In this document: piece by piece, positions 1 to 5,689 of the stretch
Layout of the letters: each line of letters opens with the position of its first letter
How positions within the stretch are numbered: the first letter of the stretch is position 1
Origin: an uncultured Actinomycetes bacterium
GTDB lineage: Bacteria > Actinomycetota > Thermoleophilia > Miltoncostaeales > Miltoncostaeaceae
Assembly (NCBI GenBank): GCA_903866425.1
Contig: CAIPNN010000230.1
Coordinates: 1-7,132 of the forward strand
Length of the DNA: 7,132 nucleotides
Direction: 5' to 3'
Translations under genes and position numbers: made by a program
Notes under the pieces: model-generated
Seen by the model: the letters and a program-made list of their open reading frames with translations, nothing else
The model's database searches: none
Told to the model about the DNA's origin: nothing

Positions 1-26
1 TGCAGATGGAGGGTTCCATTGGCTGA
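1..26 (+). CDS. sufB: SufB, C-terminal end only (partial at left edge)
   Basis: Only the last codons are present. Reading from position 3, the frame gives Q-M-E-G-S-I-G and then TGA at 24-26. The 'LQMEGS(V/I)G' ending is what I recall of actinobacterial SufB proteins, and sufB directly before sufD is the expected order. SufB is the scaffold subunit of the SufBCD complex on which the Fe-S cluster forms in the cytoplasm. The stop lies inside the next gene (8-nt overlap with the sufD start at 19), and the sufD ribosome binding site is embedded in these codons. The call rests on a very short peptide plus context; the full gene lies to the left of the window. Confidence 0.75.
8..13 (+). promoter_or_regulatory. 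Ribosome binding site of sufD, supporting its TTG start
   Basis: GGAGGG lies 5 nt before the TTG at 19-21, inside the last codons of sufB. The next in-frame start (ATG at 82-84) has no comparable purine-rich sequence before it and would remove the first 21 residues. This favours the TTG. Confidence 0.7.
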
Positions 27-1242
27 CGCCCCCGCATGGGCCGAGGAGGCCCGTACGGCCGCAACGGCTGCGCTCGACGCAATGCCCGAACTCACGGGCA
101 CCGAGGAGGAGTGGCGCTTCACGCCCCCGGGCGACATCGGCATGGCCGGTGTCGAGTCGGCGGGCGCGACGGCGGGCGGCGATGTGGTGCTGCCCGACGC
201 TGAGGGACGTGCCGCGCGCCTGGTGTTCGTGGACGGTGCTCCGGCGCCCGCAGAGGTGCAGGACCTTCCCGATGGCGTCATCGTGTCGGAGCTGGGTCAG
301 GCCCTGCGCGATCACGGTGATCTGGTGCGCGGGCACCTGTACACGCTGGCCGACTTCGCCGACCGCCCCAGTGCATTCAACGCAGCGGGGTGGGACGCCG
401 GCACGTTCGTGTACGTGCCGCGTGGCGTACACCTCGAACTGCCGGTGGAAGCCGCGCTCACCGCCACCGGTGCCACCGGTCGCGTATTCGGCCGCACGCT
501 GGTGATCGTGGAGGAGGGCGCCAAGGCAACGGTGGTGGACCGCTACCTCTCGCCTGATCTCGACGGCGTGGTGAATGTGTCGTCGGTGGTCGAGCTGTTC
601 GTGGCTGACGGTGCCGAGCTTGAACACGTGTCGTACATCGGCTGGGGCTCAGGCGTGCGTCACCAGGCCACCATCCGCGCGTCGGCAGGCAAGGACGCCA
701 AGGTGCGCTCGGTCAACGTGACGCTGGGCGGCGACGTGGTGCGCGTGGAGCCCACCATGTACTGCCGCGGCACGGGGTCCGACTCGCGCGCCCTCGGCAT
801 GTTCTTCGCCACCGGCGACCAGCACTTCGAGCACCGCGTCATCTCACGCCACGAAGCACCGCAGACGTACTCCAACCTGCTGTACAAGGGCGCAATTCAG
901 GACACCGCGCACACGGTGTTCTTCGGCAACCTGGTGGTGCCCCCGGGCGCCCCCGGCACCGACGCGTACCAGACCAACCGCAACCTCATCCTCAACGAGG
1001 GCGCGCGCGCCGACACCATTCCGTTTCTCGAGATCGAGACGGCCGAGGTGAAGTGCTCGCACGCCGGTGCCGTTGGCCGCGTTGACGACGAGCAGGTCTT
1101 CTACATGATGAGCCGCGGAATCCCGGAGCTCGAGGCCAAGCACCAGATCGTGTACGGCTTCTTCCAGGAGGTGCTCGACCAGATCTCGTTCGTCGAGCTG
1201 CGCGAGGAACTGGAGCGCGCCGCGCGCGCGAAGGTGCGATGA
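19..1242 (+). CDS. sufD: Fe-S cluster assembly protein SufD
   Basis: SufD is the non-catalytic partner of SufB in the cytoplasmic SufB-SufC2-SufD scaffold; it helps form the cluster at the SufB-SufD interface and binds one SufC. The 407-residue product is of normal length. The N-terminal helical part contains the familiar W-R-F-T-P stretch near residues 32-36. It is followed by a beta-helix core with repeated short strands. The C-terminal helical domain carries K-C-S-H at 345-348 and Y-M-M-S-R-G-I at about 362-368, both SufB/SufD hallmarks. His348 corresponds by motif to the E. coli SufD interface histidine (His360). The start is TTG at 19, chosen for its strong ribosome binding site and its overlap with the sufB end. 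The stop TGA overlaps the next ATG by 4 nt (ATGA), so translation is probably coupled. Nothing appears broken or missing. Confidence 0.95.
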   Translation: MADAPAWAEEARTAATAALDAMPELTGTEEEWRFTPPGDIGMAGVESAGATAGGDVVLPDAEGRAARLVFVDGAPAPAEVQDLPDGVIVSELGQALRDHGDLVRGHLYTLADFADRPSAFNAAGWDAGTFVYVPRGVHLELPVEAALTATGATGRVFGRTLVIVEEGAKATVVDRYLSPDLDGVVNVSSVVELFVADGAELEHVSYIGWGSGVRHQATIRASAGKDAKVRSVNVTLGGDVVRVEPTMYCRGTGSDSRALGMFFATGDQHFEHRVISRHEAPQTYSNLLYKGAIQDTAHTVFFGNLVVPPGAPGTDAYQTNRNLILNEGARADTIPFLEIETAEVKCSHAGAVGRVDDEQVFYMMSRGIPELEAKHQIVYGFFQEVLDQISFVELREELERAARAKVR

Positions 1243-1583
1243 CCCTGATTGACGTCATGTCGGTGGACGACGTCCCCCCGGGGACGATGACCCGCGTTGA
1301 GGTGGAGGGGCAGCCCATCTGCCTCGCCAACGTCGACGGCACCTTCCATGCGCTGCATGACACCTGCACGCACGGTATGGCGTCGCTGAGCGCCGGCTGG
1401 CTCGACCCTGAGATGGACCGCGTCGAGTGCCCCAGGCACGGCGCCTATTTCCGACTTTCCGACGGCGCGGCGATCACCCCGCCCGCCACGTCCTCCGTAC
1501 CGGTATTTCCGGTGGAGGTTCGCGATGGACGGGTGTGGATCGATTCCACGCCCAACATCACCCACCCCTTCGATGCCCGATAA
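1239..1583 (+). CDS. Small Rieske [2Fe-2S] ferredoxin within the suf operon
   Basis: This 114-residue protein is a stand-alone Rieske domain, similar in size to the ferredoxin component of aromatic-ring dioxygenases (BphF/NdoA type). The cluster-binding motif is complete: C43-T-H45 and C64-P-R-H67, separated by 18 residues, so two Cys and two His can hold a [2Fe-2S] centre. There is no signal peptide, membrane segment or oxygenase domain, so it should be a soluble electron carrier. It begins in an ATGA overlap with sufD and ends 20 bp before sufC, placing it firmly in the operon. A Rieske gene in this position is known in actinobacterial suf operons, but its function is not established. It could donate electrons for cluster assembly, act as a client or sensor, or serve an unrelated oxygenase. 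'Dioxygenase ferredoxin subunit' is the usual automatic name and should not be taken literally here. Confidence 0.9.
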   Translation: MTLIDVMSVDDVPPGTMTRVEVEGQPICLANVDGTFHALHDTCTHGMASLSAGWLDPEMDRVECPRHGAYFRLSDGAAITPPATSSVPVFPVEVRDGRVWIDSTPNITHPFDAR

Positions 1584-1587
1584 CGAC

Positions 1588-1593
1588 GAGGAG
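1588..1593 (+). promoter_or_regulatory. Ribosome binding site of sufC, supporting its GTG start
   Basis: GAGGAG lies 10 nt before the GTG at 1604-1606, in the 20-bp gap after the Rieske gene. The open frame extends much further upstream (to at least 1427), but that part overlaps the Rieske coding sequence in another frame. SufC homology begins just after this GTG. Confidence 0.7.
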
Positions 1594-1603
1594 ACTCCCT
1601 TCC

Positions 1604-2368
1604 GTGCCTGACCCCATCCTGAAGATCACCGACCTCGAGGTCGCCGTGGACGACACGCCCATCCTCAAGGGCGTGAATCTGGAGATCCCGCAGGGCGAGG
1701 TGCACGCGCTCATGGGCCCCAACGGCTCCGGCAAGAGCACGCTGGCCTACGCGCTCGCAGGCCACCCGCGCTACGAGATCACCGGCGGTTCGGTGCTGTT
1801 CGGCGGTGAGGACCTGGCTGAGATGGAAGCCGACGAGCGCGCCCAGAAGGGCCTGTTCCTCGCAATGCAGTACCCCGTCGAGGTGCCCGGTGTGTCGGTG
1901 ATGAACTTCCTCCGCACTGCGGTGAACGCATCGCGCGGCGAGGAAATGCCCATCCGCGAGTTCGCCAAGCTCTTCAAGGAGAAGAGCGCGCTCTTGCAGT
2001 TCGACCCGTCGTTTGCCGACCGCTACCTGAACGAGGGGTTCTCGGGCGGCGAGAAGAAGCGCCACGAGATCCTGCAGATGGCACTGCTCGAGCCCAAGTT
2101 CGCCATTCTCGACGAGACCGACTCGGGCCTCGACGTTGACGCCCTGCGCGTGGTCTCCGAGGGCGTTGAGGCCCAGCGCGGCCCCGACCTCGGCGTGCTC
2201 ATCATCACCCACTACACCCGCATCCTGCGCTACATCAAGCCGGACGTGGTGCACGTGATGTTCGAGGGCAAGATCGCCCAGACGGGCGGCCCCGAACTGG
2301 CCGAGCACCTCGAGGAGCACGGGTACGTGGAGTTCGGCTCGCACGAGCCGGCGCACGCACCGAGCTAG
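1604..2368 (+). CDS. sufC: Fe-S cluster assembly ATPase SufC
   Basis: SufC is the ABC-type ATPase that dimerises on SufB and SufD and uses ATP to change the shape of the scaffold during cluster assembly. It is cytoplasmic and is not a transporter subunit. The 254-residue protein has all nucleotide-binding elements: Walker A G-P-N-G-S-G-K-S-T (38-46), Q-loop Gln89 in A-M-Q-Y-P, signature F-S-G-G-E-K-K-R (146-153), Walker B with catalytic glutamate I-L-D-E-T (168-172), D-loop S-G-L-D (174-177) and H-loop His203. The signature with E-K-K-R and the Walker B continuation E-T-D-S-G-L-D are typical of SufC rather than of import or export ATPases. GTG at 1604 is preferred because the family's N-terminal strand starts there and GAGGAG precedes it. 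The stop is 7 bp before sufS. Confidence 0.96.
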   Translation: MPDPILKITDLEVAVDDTPILKGVNLEIPQGEVHALMGPNGSGKSTLAYALAGHPRYEITGGSVLFGGEDLAEMEADERAQKGLFLAMQYPVEVPGVSVMNFLRTAVNASRGEEMPIREFAKLFKEKSALLQFDPSFADRYLNEGFSGGEKKRHEILQMALLEPKFAILDETDSGLDVDALRVVSEGVEAQRGPDLGVLIITHYTRILRYIKPDVVHVMFEGKIAQTGGPELAEHLEEHGYVEFGSHEPAHAPS

Positions 2369-2375
2369 GCCGCAT

Positions 2376-3623
2376 ATGGGGAACTCCGTCACCGCCGTGG
2401 ATGCCACCGCGCTGAAGGCGGAGTTCCCCCTGCTCGCCACCCCGCGGCCCGATGGCCGCACGCTGCATTACCTCGACTCCGCGGCCACCTCACAGAAGCC
2501 GCAGGCGGTCCTCGACGCGATGGACGCCTACTACTGCGAGACCAACGCCAACGTGCACCGCGGGGTGTACGAGATGGCGGCCGAGGCCACCGACCGGTTC
2601 GAGGCAGGACGCACCGCCGCTGCGCGCCTGGTGAACCACCCGCGCGAAGGGCTGGTGCTGGCAAAGAACGCCACCGAGGCCATCAACCTCGTGGCCTGGG
2701 CGTGGGGCACACGCACGCTGCGCGAGGGCGACGAGATCCTCGTCACGGGCATGGAGCACCACTCCGACATCGTGCCGTGGCAGATCGTGGCCACCATCAC
2801 CGGCGCGAAGGTGGTGTTCGCGCCCATCACCCCCGGTGGCGAACTCGACATGGACGCCCTGCAGGGGCTCATCACCGAGCGCACCCGGCTCGTGGGCGTG
2901 GTGCACGCGTCGAATGTGCTCGGCACCATCAACCCGGTGGCCGAAATCGTCACCATGGCGCACGCGGTGGGCGCGCTGGCACTGGTGGACGCCACACAGA
3001 GCGTGCCGCACATGCCGGTTGACGCCACGGCGATCGACGCCGACTTCCTGGTGTTCACAGGCCACAAGCTGTGCGGCCCCACCGGTATCGGTTGCCTGGC
3101 CGGGCGTCCGTCCGTGCTTGAGGCCATTGAGCCGTTCCTCGGTGGTGGCGAGATGATCAACGATGTGACCACCGAAGGGTCCACATGGGCCGAGATCCCG
3201 CTCAAGTTCGAGGCCGGTACTCCGCCCATCGCCGAGGCCGTGGGTCTGGCAGCCGCCATCGAGTTCCTCGAGGGCATCGGCCTTGACCGTATCCGCGCCC
3301 ATGAGCGCGAGCTGTGCGTGCAGATGCTCGCGGCGCTCGACGAGGTGCCGGGGCTCACGGTGCTGGGCCCCCGCGACCCGGACCGCCGCGGCGCAGCCTT
3401 CAGCTGGGTGATGGACGACCTGCACCCACACGACATCGCGCAGTTCCTCGACTCGAAGAACATCTGCGTGCGTGCCGGCCACCACTGCGCCAAGCCCCTC
3501 ATGCGCGTGCTCGGCACGCAGGCCACCACCCGCGCAAGCGGATACCTCTACACCACCGAGGAGGACGTGCTCGCGCTGCGCGACGCCCTCATCGAGTGCC
3601 GTTCCTGGTTCGGGGTGGGCTGA
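2376..3623 (+). CDS. sufS: Cysteine desulfurase SufS (group II, PLP-dependent)
   Basis: SufS converts L-cysteine to L-alanine and holds the released sulfur as a persulfide for transfer to SufU. It is a cytoplasmic PLP enzyme of fold type I. The 415 residues match the family length. The N-terminal region has Y-L-D-S-A-A-T-S (about residues 32-39). The PLP-binding lysine is K231 in T-G-H-K-L-C-G-P. The catalytic cysteine is C371 in R-A-G-H-H-C-A-K-P, on the short loop typical of group II (SufS/CsdA) enzymes. The gene follows sufC by 7 bp. No strong ribosome binding site is visible before ATG 2376, so its translation probably depends on ribosomes finishing sufC. A GTG at 2397 is a possible alternative start, seven codons shorter, and would also keep the whole fold. 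The stop TGA shares one base with the sufU ATG. Confidence 0.96.
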   Translation: MGNSVTAVDATALKAEFPLLATPRPDGRTLHYLDSAATSQKPQAVLDAMDAYYCETNANVHRGVYEMAAEATDRFEAGRTAAARLVNHPREGLVLAKNATEAINLVAWAWGTRTLREGDEILVTGMEHHSDIVPWQIVATITGAKVVFAPITPGGELDMDALQGLITERTRLVGVVHASNVLGTINPVAEIVTMAHAVGALALVDATQSVPHMPVDATAIDADFLVFTGHKLCGPTGIGCLAGRPSVLEAIEPFLGGGEMINDVTTEGSTWAEIPLKFEAGTPPIAEAVGLAAAIEFLEGIGLDRIRAHERELCVQMLAALDEVPGLTVLGPRDPDRRGAAFSWVMDDLHPHDIAQFLDSKNICVRAGHHCAKPLMRVLGTQATTRASGYLYTTEEDVLALRDALIECRSWFGVG

Positions 3624-4072
3624 TGGGCGGCCTCGACGACCTGTACCAGCAGCTCATTCTCGACCACTACCGCAACCGCCGTGGCCGCGGGCGCATCGAT
3701 CACGCCTCGGCATCGGTGCACGAGCACAACCCGGTGTGCGGTGATGAGTGCTACCTCGACATCCTGGTGCTGGACGACCGCCTCGTCGAGGTGCGAAGCG
3801 ACGGCGATGGATGCTCCATCTCACAGGCCGCCGCATCAATGCTCACCGAGGTCGCCGAGGGCAAGCGGCTTGAGGAGGCCCTCGAGACCGTCGAACACTT
3901 CCGCCTGATGATGCACGGCGAAGTGGAGCCCGACGAGGACGTGCTGGGCGATGCCATCGCACTTGAGGGCGTTGCCAAGTATCCCGTGCGCGTGAAGTGC
4001 GCACTGCTGTCATGGCTGGCGCTTCGCGACGCGATCGCCGGCTACCGCGAGACCACCGCACACGGAGGCTGA
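3623..4072 (+). CDS. sufU: Zinc-dependent sulfurtransferase / scaffold-like protein SufU
   Basis: SufU receives persulfide sulfur from SufS and passes it on to the SufBCD scaffold. In Gram-positive SUF systems it takes the place that SufE has in proteobacteria. The 149-residue protein has the SufU-type zinc ligands: C39 and D41 in N-P-V-C-G-D, C64 in G-D-G-C-S-I-S, and C126 in V-K-C-A-L-L. It has the extra segment between the second and third cysteines that separates SufU from IscU (about residues 80-118, with the E-H-F-R and M-M-H-G helices). It lacks the IscU L-P-P-V-K co-chaperone motif. An additional Cys43 lies just after the first ligand. The ATG at 3623 starts in the last base of the sufS stop, so the two partner proteins are made in step. 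The open frame continues upstream inside sufS, but that is not SufU-like. Confidence 0.94.
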   Translation: MGGLDDLYQQLILDHYRNRRGRGRIDHASASVHEHNPVCGDECYLDILVLDDRLVEVRSDGDGCSISQAAASMLTEVAEGKRLEEALETVEHFRLMMHGEVEPDEDVLGDAIALEGVAKYPVRVKCALLSWLALRDAIAGYRETTAHGG

Positions 4073-4073
4073 C

Positions 4074-4388
4074 ATGGTCAATCAGGACGACATCCGCGAA
4101 GCGATGAAGCAGGTTGATGACCCCGAACTGGGTATCAACGTGGTTGATCTGGGGCTGCTGTACGAGGTGATCGTCGATGAGGCCACGGGCAAGGTGGACC
4201 TCAACATGACCCTCACCTCGATGGGCTGCCCGCTCACCGAGCAGATCATCGCCGACGTGCGCAAGTTCGTGGAGCCCCTCGACGGCGTCACCAGCGTCGA
4301 CGTCAACTGGGTGTGGGACCCGCCGTGGGGGCCCGACAAGATGACCGACGACGGTAAGCTGATGATGAAGGTGATGGGCTATGGCTGA
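4074..4388 (+). CDS. sufT: SufT-like DUF59 (MIP18 family) Fe-S maturation protein
   Basis: This 104-residue protein is a single MIP18/DUF59 domain. Members assist delivery or maturation of Fe-S clusters in client proteins; SufT of Staphylococcus aureus is the best-known bacterial case, and PaaD is a relative. The family signatures are present: D-P-E-L-G-I-N-V-V-D-L-G-L-L-Y at 16-30, and T-S-M-G-C-P-L at 48-54 with the conserved Cys52. A W-V-W-D-P-P-W segment follows near residues 79-85, as in many DUF59 proteins. There is no signal peptide or membrane segment, so it is cytoplasmic. It starts one base after the sufU stop, with GGAGG at 4064-4068 located 5 nt before the ATG. Its end overlaps the next gene by 8 nt. 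Position right after sufU is typical for actinobacterial suf operons. The precise client is unknown. Confidence 0.92.
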   Translation: MVNQDDIREAMKQVDDPELGINVVDLGLLYEVIVDEATGKVDLNMTLTSMGCPLTEQIIADVRKFVEPLDGVTSVDVNWVWDPPWGPDKMTDDGKLMMKVMGYG

Positions 4389-4821
4389 TCAGGTCGCCCC
4401 AGATCGCCCGCTCACGCTTGAGGAGAAGAAGGCCGCGGCCCGTGAACGCGCGCGCCTCGCCCGTGAGCAGCAGGCCGAGGGCGCAGGGGCGGGCCTCACG
4501 GTCACCGATGCCGCAGCGGCCTATATCCGCGAGGTCGCAGACCGCGAGGGCATGGACCATGGCGTGCGGCTGCGCATTCACGCCGGGGGGTGCTCGGGGC
4601 TTGAGTACTCCATTGACCTCATCGGAAAGGGCGACCTGCCCGAGGCCGCCGAGCGGCAGATCGAGAGCAACGGTGTGCGCGTGCTGCTCGACCTGAAGAG
4701 CGCCATCTACGTGAGCGGATCGGTCGTTGACTACACCACATCGCTTATGCGACGCGGTTTCGTCATCAAGAACCCCAACGCCACCAGCACCTGTTCCTGC
4801 GGGGACAGTTTCGGCGTCTGA
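4381..4821 (+). CDS. A-type Fe-S cluster carrier (SufA/IscA/ErpA family) with N-terminal extension
   Basis: A-type carriers bind a [2Fe-2S] or [4Fe-4S] cluster, take it from the scaffold and hand it to apo-proteins. The 146-residue product contains the HesB-like domain from about residue 39 to the end. All three ligand cysteines are present: C71 in G-G-C-S-G-L-E-Y, and C138 and C140 in the C-terminal T-C-S-C-G-D-S-F. Residues 1-38 are an addition rich in Ala, Glu, Arg and Lys, probably helical; the usual family length is about 105-125 residues. No in-frame ATG, GTG or TTG occurs between the first codon and Met58, which lies inside the domain, so the extension is a real part of the product. 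The start overlaps the DUF59 gene by 8 nt, with a purine-rich GAAGGTGAT (4367-4375) ahead. The sequence does not decide between SufA, IscA and ErpA, so no symbol is given. Confidence 0.92.
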   Translation: MADQVAPDRPLTLEEKKAAARERARLAREQQAEGAGAGLTVTDAAAAYIREVADREGMDHGVRLRIHAGGCSGLEYSIDLIGKGDLPEAAERQIESNGVRVLLDLKSAIYVSGSVVDYTTSLMRRGFVIKNPNATSTCSCGDSFGV

Positions 4822-4824
4822 CGC

Positions 4825-4830
4825 AGAGGA
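4825..4830 (+). promoter_or_regulatory. Ribosome binding site fixing the start of the membrane protein
   Basis: AGAGGA lies 4 nt before ATG 4835, in the 13-bp gap after the A-type carrier. The open frame extends upstream to 4727, but that part lies inside the carrier's coding sequence and has no membrane-protein character. The start at 4835 is therefore preferred. Confidence 0.55.
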
Positions 4831-4834
4831 TCTC

Positions 4835-5689
4835 ATGGCACAGCAGTCACGCTTCCGTACCGGTATCGCACTCGCCAAGATCAGCTGGCACACGCTGCGC
4901 GAGAACAAGGCCCTCATGGCCTTCCCCATCGCGGGCATGATCGCCGCGTTCATCGATGCCATCGTGCTCACGCTGCCGGGCATCCTGCTGCTGGCGCTCA
5001 CCAGCCTCACGTGGCTGGCCATCGTGCTGTTCGCCATCAGCGCCTACGTGGCGGTGTTCATCGGCACGTTCGTCGGCGTGGGGCTCTGCGTGGCCGCCGA
5101 CAAGACGCTGCGCGGCGAGGCCACGAGCTTCTCCGACGGCATCCACGCCGCACGCGAGCGCATTCCGCAAATCGCCAAGTGGGCGCTGCTCGCGACAACT
5201 GTCGCGCTCGTCATCCGCGTCATCGAGGCCCGCTTCGAGGGCATTGGCGGCACAATCGTCGCCGCGCTCGCCGGGCTCGCCTGGGCGCTCGTGTCGTTCC
5301 TGGCCATCCCGGTCATCGCCTTCGAAGGTGTCGGGCCCATCAACGCCCTCAAGCGCTCGTCATCACTGTTCAAGCAGCGCTGGGGGCAGCAGGTGACAGG
5401 CCAGGCGATCACCGGCGGCGTGGTGGGCATCTTCATCATCCTGCCGGGCATCCTGCTGGCCGTCATCGGTGGCGTGATGATCGGCAACGCAGTGGTCGCC
5501 GCCGGCGCGGTGGTGCTCGCCATCGGCACCATCGTCATCATCATCGGATCGGTCATCAGCGGAACGCTGAGCCAGATTCTCTCGGTCGCCCTGTACCACT
5601 ACGCCGTTGATGGCCAGGGCGTGGGCCCCTACTCCACCGAGATGCTCGCGGGCGTCGTGCGCCCGAAGGGTCGCGCAGCCCGGGCCTAG
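4835..5689 (+). CDS. Six-helix integral membrane protein, DUF6159-like
   Basis: The 284-residue product is strongly hydrophobic, with about six membrane segments near residues 28-54, 60-86, 114-130, 141-162, 191-214 and 218-241. The soluble N-terminus has S-W-H-T-L-R-E-N-K. The region after helix 4 reads F-E-G-V-G-P-I-N-A-L-K-R-S, followed by W-G. Near the end comes A-L-Y-H-Y-A-V-D-G. These patterns match my memory of DUF6159, a family of unknown function common in Actinomycetota; that assignment is from recall, not a search. There is no transporter ATPase, catalytic or metal-binding motif that I can identify. It follows the A-type carrier by 13 bp on the same strand and is probably cotranscribed with the suf genes, although no functional tie is known. 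Its stop TAG (5687-5689) overlaps the stop of the convergent peptidase gene. Confidence 0.85.
   Translation: MAQQSRFRTGIALAKISWHTLRENKALMAFPIAGMIAAFIDAIVLTLPGILLLALTSLTWLAIVLFAISAYVAVFIGTFVGVGLCVAADKTLRGEATSFSDGIHAARERIPQIAKWALLATTVALVIRVIEARFEGIGGTIVAALAGLAWALVSFLAIPVIAFEGVGPINALKRSSSLFKQRWGQQVTGQAITGGVVGIFIILPGILLAVIGGVMIGNAVVAAGAVVLAIGTIVIIIGSVISGTLSQILSVALYHYAVDGQGVGPYSTEMLAGVVRPKGRAARA

Noticed and set aside
1212..1230. Alternating GC run near the end of sufD, possible Z-DNA-forming stretch
   Set aside because: It encodes an ordinary E-R-A-A-R-A-K helix with preferred GC-rich codons, and the alternating run is only about 12 bp.
1427..1603. Upstream extension of the sufC frame into the Rieske gene (would give 313 residues)
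   Set aside because: The extension is an out-of-frame reading of the Rieske gene. The SufC N-terminus and the ribosome binding site both point to GTG 1604.
1445..2461. Long open frame (338 codons) on the - strand opposite the Rieske gene and sufC
   Set aside because: It is antisense to recognised genes with complete motifs. Its protein is a low-complexity mix rich in His, Val, Leu, Glu and Arg, typical of the antisense of GC-rich coding DNA.
2490..3529. Two long - strand frames (331 and 332 codons) opposite sufS
   Set aside because: Both are shadows of sufS in different frames. The peptides have no recognisable motif, and the strong SufS match on the + strand explains the lack of stops.
3314..3622. 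Upstream extension of the sufU frame into sufS (would give 252 residues)
   Set aside because: The extra part is Arg/Pro/His-rich out-of-frame sufS sequence. SufU homology begins at ATG 3623.
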